DNA of 64,000 nt, from the NCBI GenBank assembly GCA_947489685.1, contig CANLEM010000005.1:248001-312000 (forward strand), in the 5' to 3' direction. A program made the position numbers and the translations under genes. Shown here piece after piece: positions 51,492 to 61,509 of the stretch (within the stretch, counting starts at the first letter, position 1; each line of letters starts with the position of its first letter). Below the pieces are notes generated by a model. That model made no database searches and was not told the DNA's origin. It was given only the letters and a program-made list of their open reading frames with translations. This stretch comes from an uncultured Aquimarina sp. (lineage in GTDB: Bacteria; Bacteroidota; Bacteroidia; Flavobacteriales; Flavobacteriaceae).

Positions 51492-54485
51492 ATGAAAAAA
51501 CTTCTATTATCACTTACCGTGATATGTTGGGGCTTTAATTTTTATGCTCAGGAATATTTCCCGAAAAACGATGGTGTTAAAACCGCAGATTCTAATTATA
51601 CGGTTTTTAAAAATGCAACTATTCATACCACACCTAATTCTGAAATTAAAAATGGAACCTTGGTTATTCACAAAGGTAAGATCGCACAAGTTGGAAACAA
51701 CATAACTGTTCCCAAAAACAGTGTGATTATCGACCTCAAAGGAAAACATATCTACGCTTCTTTTATTGATCCTTTTACCAATTTTGGTATCAAAAAGCCA
51801 AAAAAACAAGGAGGAAGTATATTTAGTCCGGGAGCCAAATTAGATTGGAAAGCGACAAGAGAGGGTTATTATTGGAACGACCATATTAGACCAGAAACCA
51901 GTGCGCTTACCTCTTTTACATATGATAGTAAGAAAGCAACCGAATATATAAATGAAGGATTTGGAGTTGTTAATACCCATATGCCAGACGGAATTATTAG
52001 AGGTACCGGCTTATTAATTGCATTAAACAATAAAGGGACCAAGGGAGAACGATTACTAAGTGATACATCCGCTCAATTCTTATCTTTTGAAAAAAGTAAT
52101 GCAAGTCGACAAGTATACCCCACGTCTTTAATGGGAGCTATGGCATTACTAAGGCAAGTTTATTATGATGCCGATTGGTATACTTCGGGCAAGGTTACTA
52201 ATAAAGATTTATCTCTAGAAGCTTTAAACCGAAATAAAAATTTGCCTCAGATTTTTGAAGCTGGAAGCCGGATTAATGGCCTTAGAGCAGATAAGGTAGG
52301 AGATCAATTTAATATTCAATATACTATCGTAGGTGGTGGTGATGAATATGCACGAATTGATGAAGTAAAAGCTACAAATGCTACGTATATTATACCTCTA
52401 GATTTTCCTGAGGCGTACGATGTATCTGATCCATTTATGGCAAACTTGGTGAGTTTAGGAGATATGAGGCATTGGAATCAGGCACCTACCAACCCATCTG
52501 TACTATCAAAAAATGGAATCTCTTTTTCTTTAACCACTCATAAATTAAAAAAACTCACCGATCTTAATGCCAGAATAATGAAAGCCATTGCGCATGGCCT
52601 GGATAAAAAGATTGCTTTGGCGAGTTTAACAACTATACCTGCTCAAATTCTTGGAAAAAGTAATGTTTTGGGAAGTATTAAAAAAGGAGCTTATGCCAAT
52701 TTTTTGATTACCAAAGACGAATTATTTACCAAGGACAATATCATTTTTGAAAACTGGGTTCAAGGTCGCAAAAACATTGTTACTGATATGAATATCCAGG
52801 ATATAAGCGGCGATTACGAGCTTGTACTTGCAGGAAAATCATATGATGTTTCGATTTCTGGCAAACCATCATCGCCCAAAGCAAAAGTAAAGCTAGGAGA
52901 GATCAACTTAGGTTCTAAAATTAATTATAAAGATAATTGGGTAACACTAACATTTACAGATGCCGATACTACAAAAACACAGTATACTAGAATTGTAGCA
53001 GCAATACATGATACACCTGATTTATGGGATGGTAAAGCAGTTCTACCTAACGGAGTAGAAACTACATTTACTGCCAAAAAGAAAACAAAAGAAGACTCGG
53101 GTAAAACGAAAGACAAAGAAATCTTGGATAAAAAGGAGGAACCAGAAATAATACCTGTAGTATATCCAAATATTGCCTATGGTAATGTCAAATTGCCCAA
53201 ATCTGAAAATATACTATTCAAAAATGCTACCATATGGACTAATGAAGCGGATGGAATTTTAACCGAGACCGATGTATTAATTAAGGATGGTAAAATTTCT
53301 GCAGTGGGTAAAGACCTTAATGCAGGGAATGCCAAAATAATAGATGCAACCGGAAAACACATTACAGCTGGGATTATTGACGAGCATTCGCATATTGCGG
53401 CGGATGCTATTAACGAAGCCGGACATAACTCATCTGCAGAAGTTACTATTGAAGATGTAGTCTCTCCAAGTGATATCAATATTTACAGAAATCTAGCAGG
53501 TGGTGTTACTTCTATTCAGATATTACATGGATCAGCTAATCCTATCGGTGGTCGATCTGCTATTTTAAAACTAAAATGGGGAGAGAGTGCAGAAAACCTT
53601 ATCTATAAAAACTCACCCAAATTTATCAAATTCGCATTAGGAGAAAATGTGAAGCAAAGTAATTGGGGCAGTACTACTCGTTTTCCACAGACCAGAATGG
53701 GAGTCGAACAACTTTTTGTAGATTATTTTGGTAGAGCCAAAGCATACCAAGAATTAAAACAAAGTGGAAAACCATATCGTAAGGATATCGAAATGGAGAC
53801 TATTGCTGAAATTCTTAATGGCCAACGATTTATTAGTTGCCATTCTTATGTACAAAGCGAAATTAATATGCTAATGAAGGTGGCTGATAAATTTAATTTT
53901 AAAGTAAATACATTCACTCATATCCTTGAAGGTTATAAGGTAGCAGATAAAATGGCAGCTCATGGTGTTGGCGGATCTACATTTTCTGACTGGTGGGGAT
54001 ATAAATTTGAAGTTAATGATGCGATACCCTATAATGCGGCCATAATGCATAATCAAGGTGTACTCACGGCTATCAATAGTGATGATGCAGAAATGTCTCG
54101 CAGATTAAATCAAGAAGCAGCAAAATCTGTAAAATATGGAGGAATTAGTGAAGAAGATGCTTTAAAATTTGTCACACTAAACCCTGCCAAGTTATTACAT
54201 ATAGACGATCGAGTTGGAAGCATAAAAATTGGTAAAGATGCCGATTTGGTTTTATGGACAGGTCATCCCTTATCTATTTATAGCAAAGCAGAGAAGACCA
54301 TTATTGATGGAGCGATCTATTTTGACCTAACAAAAGATAAAAGCATGAGAAAAGCAATTGCCTCTGAAAAAAATAAGCTCTCTACTATGATGCTAAAAGC
54401 AAAAAACAGTGGTTTAAAAACCCAACCTCCAAAGAAAAAAGAAAAACAACATTTTAAATGTGAAACAGTAGAAACTATTAACTAG
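51492..54485 (+). CDS. Secreted tandem amidohydrolase (degenerate N-half, intact C-half)
   Basis: 997 residues. A signal peptide (ending FYAQ) leads into a first amidohydrolase-like half (about 25-430), then a charged linker (about 430-565, rich in KKKTKEDSGKTKDKE) and a second half (about 570-960). In the second half the metal site IIDEHSHIA (His632, His634) and the late SDDAEMSRRLNQEAAK are intact. In the first half the same place reads SFIDPFTNFG without the two His. So the first half is probably non-catalytic or structural. Similar pairs are common in marine flavobacteria. It is 53 bp from the next amidohydrolase gene. Confidence 0.88.
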   Translation: MKKLLLSLTVICWGFNFYAQEYFPKNDGVKTADSNYTVFKNATIHTTPNSEIKNGTLVIHKGKIAQVGNNITVPKNSVIIDLKGKHIYASFIDPFTNFGIKKPKKQGGSIFSPGAKLDWKATREGYYWNDHIRPETSALTSFTYDSKKATEYINEGFGVVNTHMPDGIIRGTGLLIALNNKGTKGERLLSDTSAQFLSFEKSNASRQVYPTSLMGAMALLRQVYYDADWYTSGKVTNKDLSLEALNRNKNLPQIFEAGSRINGLRADKVGDQFNIQYTIVGGGDEYARIDEVKATNATYIIPLDFPEAYDVSDPFMANLVSLGDMRHWNQAPTNPSVLSKNGISFSLTTHKLKKLTDLNARIMKAIAHGLDKKIALASLTTIPAQILGKSNVLGSIKKGAYANFLITKDELFTKDNIIFENWVQGRKNIVTDMNIQDISGDYELVLAGKSYDVSISGKPSSPKAKVKLGEINLGSKINYKDNWVTLTFTDADTTKTQYTRIVAAIHDTPDLWDGKAVLPNGVETTFTAKKKTKEDSGKTKDKEILDKKEEPEIIPVVYPNIAYGNVKLPKSENILFKNATIWTNEADGILTETDVLIKDGKISAVGKDLNAGNAKIIDATGKHITAGIIDEHSHIAADAINEAGHNSSAEVTIEDVVSPSDINIYRNLAGGVTSIQILHGSANPIGGRSAILKLKWGESAENLIYKNSPKFIKFALGENVKQSNWGSTTRFPQTRMGVEQLFVDYFGRAKAYQELKQSGKPYRKDIEMETIAEILNGQRFISCHSYVQSEINMLMKVADKFNFKVNTFTHILEGYKVADKMAAHGVGGSTFSDWWGYKFEVNDAIPYNAAIMHNQGVLTAINSDDAEMSRRLNQEAAKSVKYGGISEEDALKFVTLNPAKLLHIDDRVGSIKIGKDADLVLWTGHPLSIYSKAEKTIIDGAIYFDLTKDKSMRKAIASEKNKLSTMMLKAKNSGLKTQPPKKKEKQHFKCETVETIN

Positions 54486-54538
54486 AACACATTAAAAAAT
54501 TAGGGCTACATCTATACAATAGATATACGTTCAAAATC

Positions 54539-55837
54539 ATGAAGAATATGAAAAATCTTATATATATCATCGTACTAATCACTCTCTTTGGAGAAGTTCG
54601 CGCTCAGCAAACTCCGGCAAAAGATCAAAGTGAAGTTATTTCGATTACAGGAGCAACTGCTCATATTGGTAATGGAGAGGTTATTGAAAACAGTACTATC
54701 ATTTTTGAAAATGGTAAAATCACGGCTATTGGAGCAAGCAGTAGTATCTCTCCTAAAGGAAAAATAATTGATGCCTCTGGAAAACATGTATACCCAGGTT
54801 TTATAGCTCCTAATTCTACCTTAGGACTTGTAGAAATTAGTGCCGTTCGTGCTAGTGATGATGATAGTGAAATCGGAAATTACAATCCCCATATCCGAAG
54901 TATTATCGCCTTTAATGCCGAAAGTAAAATTGTAGAAAGCATGCGTCCCAATGGAGTTTTAATGGCGCAAGTTACTCCCAGAGGAGGAGTTATCTCTGGT
55001 ACTTCATCGGTAGTACAATTAGATGCCTGGAACTGGGAAGATGCTGCAATCAAGACAGATGATGGAGTACATATAAACTGGCCAAATGTTTTTAGTCAAG
55101 GACAATGGTGGTTAGGCGAGGATCCCGGTTTTAAGCCTAATAAGAAATATACCAAACAGATTAATGAAATAGAAAATTTTATTAAACAAGCAAAAGCTTC
55201 TATTAAATCGGGAGTGACAAGTGAGAACTTACCTCATCATGCGATGAAAGGTGTTTTTGATGGTTCAAAGATTTTGTATGTACATGTAGATGTTGAAAAA
55301 GCAATATTAGATGTTATTTCTTTTGCCCAAAAAAACGGTATCAAAAAACTTGTATTAGTCAATGCCTATGAAGCATACAAATTAGCAAATCAATTGAAAC
55401 GAAACAATATTGCAGTTTTATCCGGAAGACCTCATAAAACACCCAATTATGAGGATGACGATTATGATCTTCCTTACAAAAATGCAAAAATATTAATGGA
55501 TGCTGGCGTATTGGTAGCGCTGCAAAATAGTGGCGGTATGGAGCGAACCAACGCTAGAAATTTACCTTTTCAGGCTGGTACTGTTGCTGCACATGGTTTG
55601 GACAAAGAAAAGGCCCTACAGCTTATTACTGGCAATACTGCTAAAATTCTTGGTATCGATAAATTTGTGGGTACTCTTGAGATTGGAAAAGATGCTACCT
55701 TATTTATAAGTCAGGGAGATGCTCTAGATATGAGAACTAACCTATTAGAAAAAGCATTTATTCAAGGTCGGGATATATCATTAGAAAGCCATCATACCAA
55801 ACTTTGGAAAAGGTATCGTAAGAAGTACTCAAAATAA
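54539..55837 (+). CDS. Degenerate amidohydrolase-family protein
   Basis: 432 residues with a signal peptide (about 1-22, ending VRAQ). The beta-strand core of the metal-dependent amidohydrolases is visible: ITGATAHIGNGEVIENSTIIFENGKITAIG, then IDASGKHVYPGFIAPNSTLGLVE. In working enzymes the latter place is GxxDxHxH, but here the His pair is missing. The later MERTNARNLPFQAGTVAAHGLDKEKALQLITGNTAKILGIDKFVG is retained. It resembles the degenerate N-half of the preceding protein and may assemble with it. It should be periplasmic or surface-exposed. It probably has no hydrolase activity. Confidence 0.85.
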   Translation: MKNMKNLIYIIVLITLFGEVRAQQTPAKDQSEVISITGATAHIGNGEVIENSTIIFENGKITAIGASSSISPKGKIIDASGKHVYPGFIAPNSTLGLVEISAVRASDDDSEIGNYNPHIRSIIAFNAESKIVESMRPNGVLMAQVTPRGGVISGTSSVVQLDAWNWEDAAIKTDDGVHINWPNVFSQGQWWLGEDPGFKPNKKYTKQINEIENFIKQAKASIKSGVTSENLPHHAMKGVFDGSKILYVHVDVEKAILDVISFAQKNGIKKLVLVNAYEAYKLANQLKRNNIAVLSGRPHKTPNYEDDDYDLPYKNAKILMDAGVLVALQNSGGMERTNARNLPFQAGTVAAHGLDKEKALQLITGNTAKILGIDKFVGTLEIGKDATLFISQGDALDMRTNLLEKAFIQGRDISLESHHTKLWKRYRKKYSK

Positions 55838-55863
55838 TTTCAAATTTCCATACTTGAATATAT

Positions 55864-55893
55864 AAACCTAAAAGATGATTTTCTTTTAGGTTT
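55864..55893 (+). terminator. Probable terminator of the amidohydrolase genes
   Basis: AAACCTAAAAGA and TCTTTTAGGTTT form a perfect 12-bp stem around TGATTT, 26 bp after the stop. The T-run is short. Confidence 0.6.
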
Positions 55894-56002
55894 ATGTGTT
55901 TTTAAGAGGTATTTGTATACATATTCGATCCGAAAGAGCGCTTATCCGAAAAGCTCAACAAAGCCTACAAAACACTAATTATCAGATTTTTAAAATAAAT
56001 AT

Positions 56003-56032
56003 TGTTCTTGAGATTTATAAATCTCAAGAACA
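56003..56032. repeat. Perfect 30-bp palindrome shared with 7184-7209
   Basis: The 15-base half TGTTCTTGAGATTTA is followed directly by its reverse complement. The central 26 bp differ by one base from the copy before the TonB receptor gene at 7268. It is 168 bp upstream of the lipoprotein start. Confidence 0.8.
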
Positions 56033-56200
56033 TTACTTATTACTTGAGTAGTAATTTCATTTAATTTGACAAAGAAATAAGTTTAGGAATAGTTTGTTGT
56101 TTGATGGTAAGAACAACAATGATTGGGATCTAATCTTTTACTTTTTCTGAAACACATTTTATTAAAAAGGGAAAATCAAATTTTAAAAACTCAATTCAAA

Positions 56201-58582
56201 ATGAAAAAGCTCCATTTTTTGTTACCATCATGTATACTCATGATTTTAATGGCATGTTCTAGTGACGACAATAATAATTCCGGTTTGGATTCGGATACAA
56301 ATGAACTTAATATTAATCAAGAAAATATATCCTTTACCACCGTAAGTTTAAAATGGGAATCTGTAGTAAGCACAGAAAGCAATACAGTTGTCGTATATGA
56401 CATCTTTTTGGAAGGAAATAAGATCAAAGAAAATAACAACGATACTGATTATACGCTAACTCAATTAAACAACAATACAACTTATGAGGGTAAAATTGTG
56501 GCTCGAAGTGTCATCAAATCTTCAAATAATACTAGCAAACCCGGAGAGTTAAAAACAATTCCGTTTTCGGTAACCACAAAACCATATACTAATCCTTCTG
56601 CTCCAGTTCCTAGTGATTTTTCAATTAATACCGACAATACAACATCAACGTCTATAGTATTGGCATGGAATGCTGCGACAATAAGCGATAATTCTAGTAT
56701 CACTTATGATCTTTATCTTGATGGAGATTTATTAAAAAGTGAGCATACAGAAACAGAGTACACTTTGTCTTCATTAGAAAAAAACACTACATACTCTGGT
56801 GTAATTATTGCCCAAAGTACTAATGAAAAATCTAAAACAATTGATTTTACTTTTAAGACTTTGGAGACAGATGAAATTAATGTGTCTGAGATCAAGGTTA
56901 CTCCAGAAACACTTACACTGGCTATTGGAGAAGCAACGCAACTCACGGCCAATGTATCGCCCGAAAAGGCAACCAACAAAAACGTCATCTGGTCATCAAA
57001 CGATATAAATATAGCTACTGTAGATGCGGATGGAAATGTTACAGCTGTTACTGAAGGTGAAGTTTCTATTACGGCTACTGCTGTAGATAATGATCAAATC
57101 AGCGGAATAGCAGTTATTACCATACAAGCTTCTGTAATTGAAGTTTCTGAGATCAAAGTTACTCCAGAAACACTTACACTGGCTATTGGAGAAGCAACAC
57201 AGCTTACTGCCAACGTATTACCCGAGAATGCAACCAACAAAAATGTAACCTGGATATCAAGTGATACAAATATAGCAACGATAGATGCAGATGGAAATGT
57301 TACAGCTGTTACAGAAGGTGAAGTTTCTATTACGGCAACTGCAGCAGAAAATGATCAAATCAGCGGAATAGCAGTTATTACGATACAAGCTTCTGTAGTC
57401 GAAGTTTCTGAGGTTAAAGTTACTCCAGAAACAGTTACACTGGCTATTGGAGAAGCAACACAACTCACGGCCAATGTCTTACCCGAAAATGCAACCAACA
57501 AAAACGTAATCTGGTCATCAAGTGATACAAATATAGCTACGGTTGATGCCGACGGAAATGTGTCGGCTGTTACCGAAGGTACAGTTTCAATAATAGCAAC
57601 ATCCGAAGAGAATAATCAAATTAGTAGTTCATCGACCATAACCGTAGAAACTTCTATTATTGAAGTGACTCACGTAGCTGTAACTCCTAATACGCTTTCT
57701 ATTGCTGTGGGAGACTCTAAACTACTTAAAACAATTATTACTCCATCAAATGCGACCAATAAAAATGTAATCTGGACATCAAGCAACACAAATATAGCCA
57801 CTGTTGATGCTGATGGAAATGTTACTGCCGTTAATGAAGGTATAGTATCAATAACTGCTACATCCGAAGAGAATAATCAATTAACTGATGCATCAGAAGT
57901 TACCATAGTCGCCCAAGCCGTTCCTGTAACGAGTATCGAAATTACTCCAATAACTTTAAATGATATATTTGCTGGTCAAGACTCTTCGCTAAACGCTAAG
58001 ATTCTTCCAGAAAATGCTACTAATAAAGAAATCACTTGGACTTCTTCGGATCCAAATATAGCCACTGTTTCCAATAATGGATATATAAGATCTATACTAC
58101 CAGGAACAGTTACGTTCACAGCTACTTCATTAGAAAACAATCAAATAAACGAATCAAGAACTTTAACTGTTCTCCCTGATCCTATCTCATTTGATCCTGT
58201 CACCGGGCTTTATGAAGCACCTCCAGGATCTATAGTAACTTTTGGTGGGGATGTATTTATCGGCGGGCCTTTGGATAGCGGTATTAGTCTTGAAATTTTT
58301 GCCTTTACCGAAAGTAATCTAAATGGAGACCTGCTTCTTTCAGAAATATCTTCATACACGGTATACACCCCTGATCTTGGCCCTAACGAAGAAGATGTAT
58401 ATCAAATCTATGCGCAATCTTTTACAATGCCTGCAAATGGTCAAGTATATCTTTCTGTCAGATGGGATGAGCTAGATTCTCAGAACCCTTTTACTAGTAT
58501 TTTTGCTTTATTATTAATACATAATGATCAAGGACCAACCATAGAGCATAATCTATATCCTGGCAATTTTATTCAGAATTAG
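56201..58582 (+). CDS. Lipoprotein with fibronectin type III-like and Big_2 Ig-like repeats
   Basis: 793 residues from the ATG at 56201 (MKKLHFLLPSCILMILMACSSDD, lipobox near residue 19); a longer frame is unlikely. Two FN3-like domains (about 30-220) are followed by five Big_2 domains (about 225-655) with VTPETLTLAIGEATQLTANV and WSSxDxNIATVDADGNVTAV signatures. A C-terminal domain of unknown type follows (about 660-793). The first three Big_2 units are nearly identical at DNA level (261-bp period). Such proteins are usually surface-exposed and adhesive. No catalytic motif is visible. A 30-bp palindrome precedes the gene. Confidence 0.92.
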   Translation: MKKLHFLLPSCILMILMACSSDDNNNSGLDSDTNELNINQENISFTTVSLKWESVVSTESNTVVVYDIFLEGNKIKENNNDTDYTLTQLNNNTTYEGKIVARSVIKSSNNTSKPGELKTIPFSVTTKPYTNPSAPVPSDFSINTDNTTSTSIVLAWNAATISDNSSITYDLYLDGDLLKSEHTETEYTLSSLEKNTTYSGVIIAQSTNEKSKTIDFTFKTLETDEINVSEIKVTPETLTLAIGEATQLTANVSPEKATNKNVIWSSNDINIATVDADGNVTAVTEGEVSITATAVDNDQISGIAVITIQASVIEVSEIKVTPETLTLAIGEATQLTANVLPENATNKNVTWISSDTNIATIDADGNVTAVTEGEVSITATAAENDQISGIAVITIQASVVEVSEVKVTPETVTLAIGEATQLTANVLPENATNKNVIWSSSDTNIATVDADGNVSAVTEGTVSIIATSEENNQISSSSTITVETSIIEVTHVAVTPNTLSIAVGDSKLLKTIITPSNATNKNVIWTSSNTNIATVDADGNVTAVNEGIVSITATSEENNQLTDASEVTIVAQAVPVTSIEITPITLNDIFAGQDSSLNAKILPENATNKEITWTSSDPNIATVSNNGYIRSILPGTVTFTATSLENNQINESRTLTVLPDPISFDPVTGLYEAPPGSIVTFGGDVFIGGPLDSGISLEIFAFTESNLNGDLLLSEISSYTVYTPDLGPNEEDVYQIYAQSFTMPANGQVYLSVRWDELDSQNPFTSIFALLLIHNDQGPTIEHNLYPGNFIQN
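56883..57665 (+). repeat. Three 261-bp near-identical tandem DNA repeats (Big_2 units)
   Basis: The units start with TTACTCCAGAAAC and run through CTGGCTATTGGAGAAGCAAC, at about 56891, 57152 and 57413, giving a period of 261 bp (87 codons). A fourth and fifth unit further on are more diverged. Such arrays are prone to expansion and contraction by recombination. Confidence 0.85.
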
Positions 58583-58621
58583 CAAGAATTATTCAAAAAC
58601 CACTCTTTTATTTTTCAAAAT

Positions 58622-58649
58622 AAAAACCCATCTAAAATGATGGGTTTTT
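58622..58649. terminator. Bidirectional terminator between Big_2 lipoprotein and TlpA-like gene
   Basis: AAAAACCCATC (58622-58632) and GATGGGTTTTT (58639-58649) form a perfect stem around TAAAAT, with T-runs on both strands. Confidence 0.9.
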
Positions 58650-58652
58650 TAA

Positions 58653-59912
58653 TTATTCAGCTTTAGCCAAAATTTCTTTTGTTTTTGTTAGCGCTTCTTT
58701 TCCTGTTCCTCTTACTAGAATATTCAATTGTTTATCCAATAATATGAAAGTAGGAAAAGCTTCAATTCTTAAATCTTTTAAAATTTTGGGATATTTTTTC
58801 AAACCGCCTTTTAAATTCCTTTGTAAAAAAACATGATTCCAATCCATATTATAATTCTTTATATGTTCAAAAACCTTGCTCTTTTCATCATCATAAGATA
58901 AACTCAAAATTGACAAACGCTCTGCGTGATCTTTATTTAGTTGTATTACTTCTGGGTTAAGCTTTAAGCACGGAGCACACCAAGTTCCCCAAAAATCAAT
59001 AAGTAAATATTCTTTGTCTCCTATTAGCCTAGAAAAACTAGTAGGCCTAAATCTGATATCATTAAATTTGAGATCCTTTATTTTATCTCCCTCGGCAAAA
59101 CCTGTTGGTTTTTCTTTTAGTTTTAAATCTTTTAAAAATAATTCTGAAAAATTGGAGTTAATTGTATCAATTCGAAAATAAGATGCCCCTAATTGGATGG
59201 TATCCTTCAACTTTATTTCAACAAAATCATAATCCATTCGAGTGCTAAAATCATCTTCCTTTGTTGCAAAAGCATACGACATTCCGTTCCAACTTCGACT
59301 CACTGCAACTTTATATTCTTTTTCATTTAAAGAAAAAGTACCGTACCACCAATGATTATAGGTAAGCATTCTTAGCACAAGTTCTGTTTTTATAACATTA
59401 TTTGGATGCACAATCGAACTATCATTTGGCATCATCTTATAAATTAAACTATTTTTTGTTACCTGGCTATTGAAATACTCATTGTATGTAAGCGTATCAT
59501 ACTCTGTTTCTTTATCATAACGAACTCCTCTCTTCCAACGTCCAAATTGTCTATTAAAATAATGTTTCTGATCATCGCTTAAATCTTTATTAAAATTAAG
59601 ATCATAAGCCATTACATATTTTCCATTCTCATATCCAGTATAAGCATATATCTGTTTTGGTTGTATAGAATCATTCTGAAGAGAACTTTTAAATTTAAAA
59701 TACTGAAGTTTCATAGTATCCAAGTCAGGTATTCCTTTTAATTCTTCAGGAATAGAGTCCAGAATCCTAAAAGTATAAAGTGTTTGATCTCCTCCGTCTA
59801 TTTTCTTATGTAAAGCAACCGAAAAATCTCCAACACCAGTTTTCTCTATTTCTTTTGAATTGTTACAAGCAAATAGTGTAGCAGCAAGGAAAAGTAGTAG
59901 TATTTTTTTCAT
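58653..59912 (-). CDS. TlpA-like thioredoxin-domain lipoprotein
   Basis: 419 residues with a lipoprotein signal (ATLFACNN, Cys16). The N-terminal 270 residues form an unassigned domain with beta strands (AYTGYENGKYVMAYDLNFN). The C-terminal thioredoxin-like domain (about 275-415) has YLLIDFWGTWCAPCLKLNPEV with a WCAPC redox pair and the cis-Pro segment RIEAFPTFILLDKQ. It is probably a periplasmic thiol oxidoreductase. Substrate unknown. It is convergent with the Big_2 gene. Confidence 0.92.
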   Translation of the reverse strand: MKKILLLFLAATLFACNNSKEIEKTGVGDFSVALHKKIDGGDQTLYTFRILDSIPEELKGIPDLDTMKLQYFKFKSSLQNDSIQPKQIYAYTGYENGKYVMAYDLNFNKDLSDDQKHYFNRQFGRWKRGVRYDKETEYDTLTYNEYFNSQVTKNSLIYKMMPNDSSIVHPNNVIKTELVLRMLTYNHWWYGTFSLNEKEYKVAVSRSWNGMSYAFATKEDDFSTRMDYDFVEIKLKDTIQLGASYFRIDTINSNFSELFLKDLKLKEKPTGFAEGDKIKDLKFNDIRFRPTSFSRLIGDKEYLLIDFWGTWCAPCLKLNPEVIQLNKDHAERLSILSLSYDDEKSKVFEHIKNYNMDWNHVFLQRNLKGGLKKYPKILKDLRIEAFPTFILLDKQLNILVRGTGKEALTKTKEILAKAE

Positions 59913-60111
59913 TAAAATTGATGTTTATCATTAAATGTTCTCCAAAATTATGTTCCTGAAAACAAAAAATGTTACCAAAATACTTATATTTTCTGTTATG
60001 CTTAACTCCTTCTTTGTTTGTTTTTTTGAAGACCCCGTTTTTATCCAAAAAAATTATAGAACTAATAACAAAGTTACTTACATGTGATATTTGTAAGTAT
60101 TACACATTAAT

Positions 60112-61236
60112 TCATCCTTTTTTAAATTCTTTAATATCGTCTAGAGCACTAATTAACATATTTACATGGTTATGTGTACAACTTTCTCCCATAATACCAA
60201 TTCTCCATATTTTACCTGCAAAAGCACCTAACCCTCCACCTACTTCGATATTATAATCGTTAAGTAATTTTGAGCGTATTAAAGCTTCATCATTTCCTTC
60301 AGGTAGAAAAACCGAATTTAAATTTGGCAATCTATATTGTTCTTCAACCAGGTATCTGAAACCTAATTGTTCTAATTTATGTTTTAGTGCCAAGTGTACT
60401 TCTTGGTGTCTTTTCCAACGATTTTCTAATCCTTCCTCCAAAACAATGCGCAATGACTCTCTTAATGCATATACCGATGATACAGGGGCAGTATGATGGT
60501 ATGCTCGTTTGGCTCCTCCCCAATAATTTTTGACTAAACTAAGGTCCAAAAACCAACTTTGCACCTTGGTTTTTCGATTTTCCAAAGCTTTTACTGCTCG
60601 GTCAGAGAAACTAACTGGCGATAACCCTGGTGGGGCGCTTAAGTTTTTTTGTGTCCCTGTATATATGGCATCAATATTCCAATCATCAACTTGTAGCTCT
60701 ACACCACAATACGAAGTTACAGCATCAACCATTAATAATCCTCCGGCATTGTGAATTAGGTCACTGATTGCTTTTAAGGGCTGTAATGCACCTGTAGAAG
60801 TTTCGGCATGTACCAGTGCTAGTAATTTTGGTTTAGGGCATATATCGAGTACTTTTTTTACATCTGCTACAGATACAACTGTTCCCCATTCTTTTTCAAT
60901 TTTATGTACTATTGCTCCGCAGCGTTCGGCAATATCTGCCATTCTTCCTCCAAAAACTCCATTAACACAGATAATCACTTCGTCACCTGGTTCTATAAGG
61001 TTTACCAAGCACGTTTCCATACCAGCACTTCCCGGAGCTGATACCACAAAAGTTAAATGATTATCAGTGATAAAAGTTTTCTGTACCATCTCCTTTACCT
61101 CATCCATAATGGTAACAAATTCTGGGTCCAAATGCCCAATTAGAGGCGTAGACATTGCTTTAAGTACTCTTGGGTGAGCATCTGATGGGCCAGGCCCCAT
61201 TAAAATTCTTGTACTTGTATTTAATTCTTTGTACAT
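60112..61236 (-). CDS. Class V aminotransferase (alanine-glyoxylate/serine-pyruvate type)
   Basis: 374 residues, with LMGPGPSDAHPRVLKAMSTPLIGHLDPEF at the N-terminus, APGSAGMETCLVNL and VNGVFGGRMADIAER. The PLP Lys is in IYTGTQKNLSAPPGLSPVSFS. The pattern corresponds to the AGXT/serine-glyoxylate group. It transaminates alanine or serine with glyoxylate, or a related pair, in the cytoplasm; the exact partner is not clear from the sequence. It stands alone, about 200 bp from each neighbour. Confidence 0.92.
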   Translation of the reverse strand: MYKELNTSTRILMGPGPSDAHPRVLKAMSTPLIGHLDPEFVTIMDEVKEMVQKTFITDNHLTFVVSAPGSAGMETCLVNLIEPGDEVIICVNGVFGGRMADIAERCGAIVHKIEKEWGTVVSVADVKKVLDICPKPKLLALVHAETSTGALQPLKAISDLIHNAGGLLMVDAVTSYCGVELQVDDWNIDAIYTGTQKNLSAPPGLSPVSFSDRAVKALENRKTKVQSWFLDLSLVKNYWGGAKRAYHHTAPVSSVYALRESLRIVLEEGLENRWKRHQEVHLALKHKLEQLGFRYLVEEQYRLPNLNSVFLPEGNDEALIRSKLLNDYNIEVGGGLGAFAGKIWRIGIMGESCTHNHVNMLISALDDIKEFKKG

Positions 61237-61455
61237 ACTTATAGGTTATTAAGTTTACCAACTACAACGTTTTCGTAAATCGGGTAAAGGTTCAAAATTA
61301 GACAATTTTGTACGTTTGGTTTTGTGGTATCCAGAAACTCTGGGTCAAATAGCACAAAAAATTGATAATTCGATAATCCAACCATCTCATTGACCATTTA
61401 TTTTATTGTATTTTGAAAAGAATGCCTTTATTTTTATCAAAAAAAAATAACAATA

Positions 61456-61489
61456 AAAAACCCGTTGATACTGCGATCAACGGGTTTTT
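61456..61489 (-). terminator. Terminator of the DUF6503 lipoprotein gene
   Basis: AAAAACCCGTTGAT (61456-61469) and ATCAACGGGTTTTT (61476-61489) form a perfect 14-bp stem around ACTGCG. On the minus strand it is followed by T-rich sequence. Confidence 0.92.
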
Positions 61490-61509
61490 AAATAATGTGT
61501 ATCCCAAGT

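Larger units (their letters stand above)
55838..56200. promoter_or_regulatory. Intergenic region before the Big_2 lipoprotein
   Basis: Holds a hairpin (55864-55893) that may end the amidohydrolase transcript. It also holds a 30-bp perfect palindrome (56003-56032) and an AT-rich segment with TTGACAAAG and TAGTTTG (about 56068-56098) that may be the promoter of the lipoprotein gene. No gene is visible. Confidence 0.5.
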
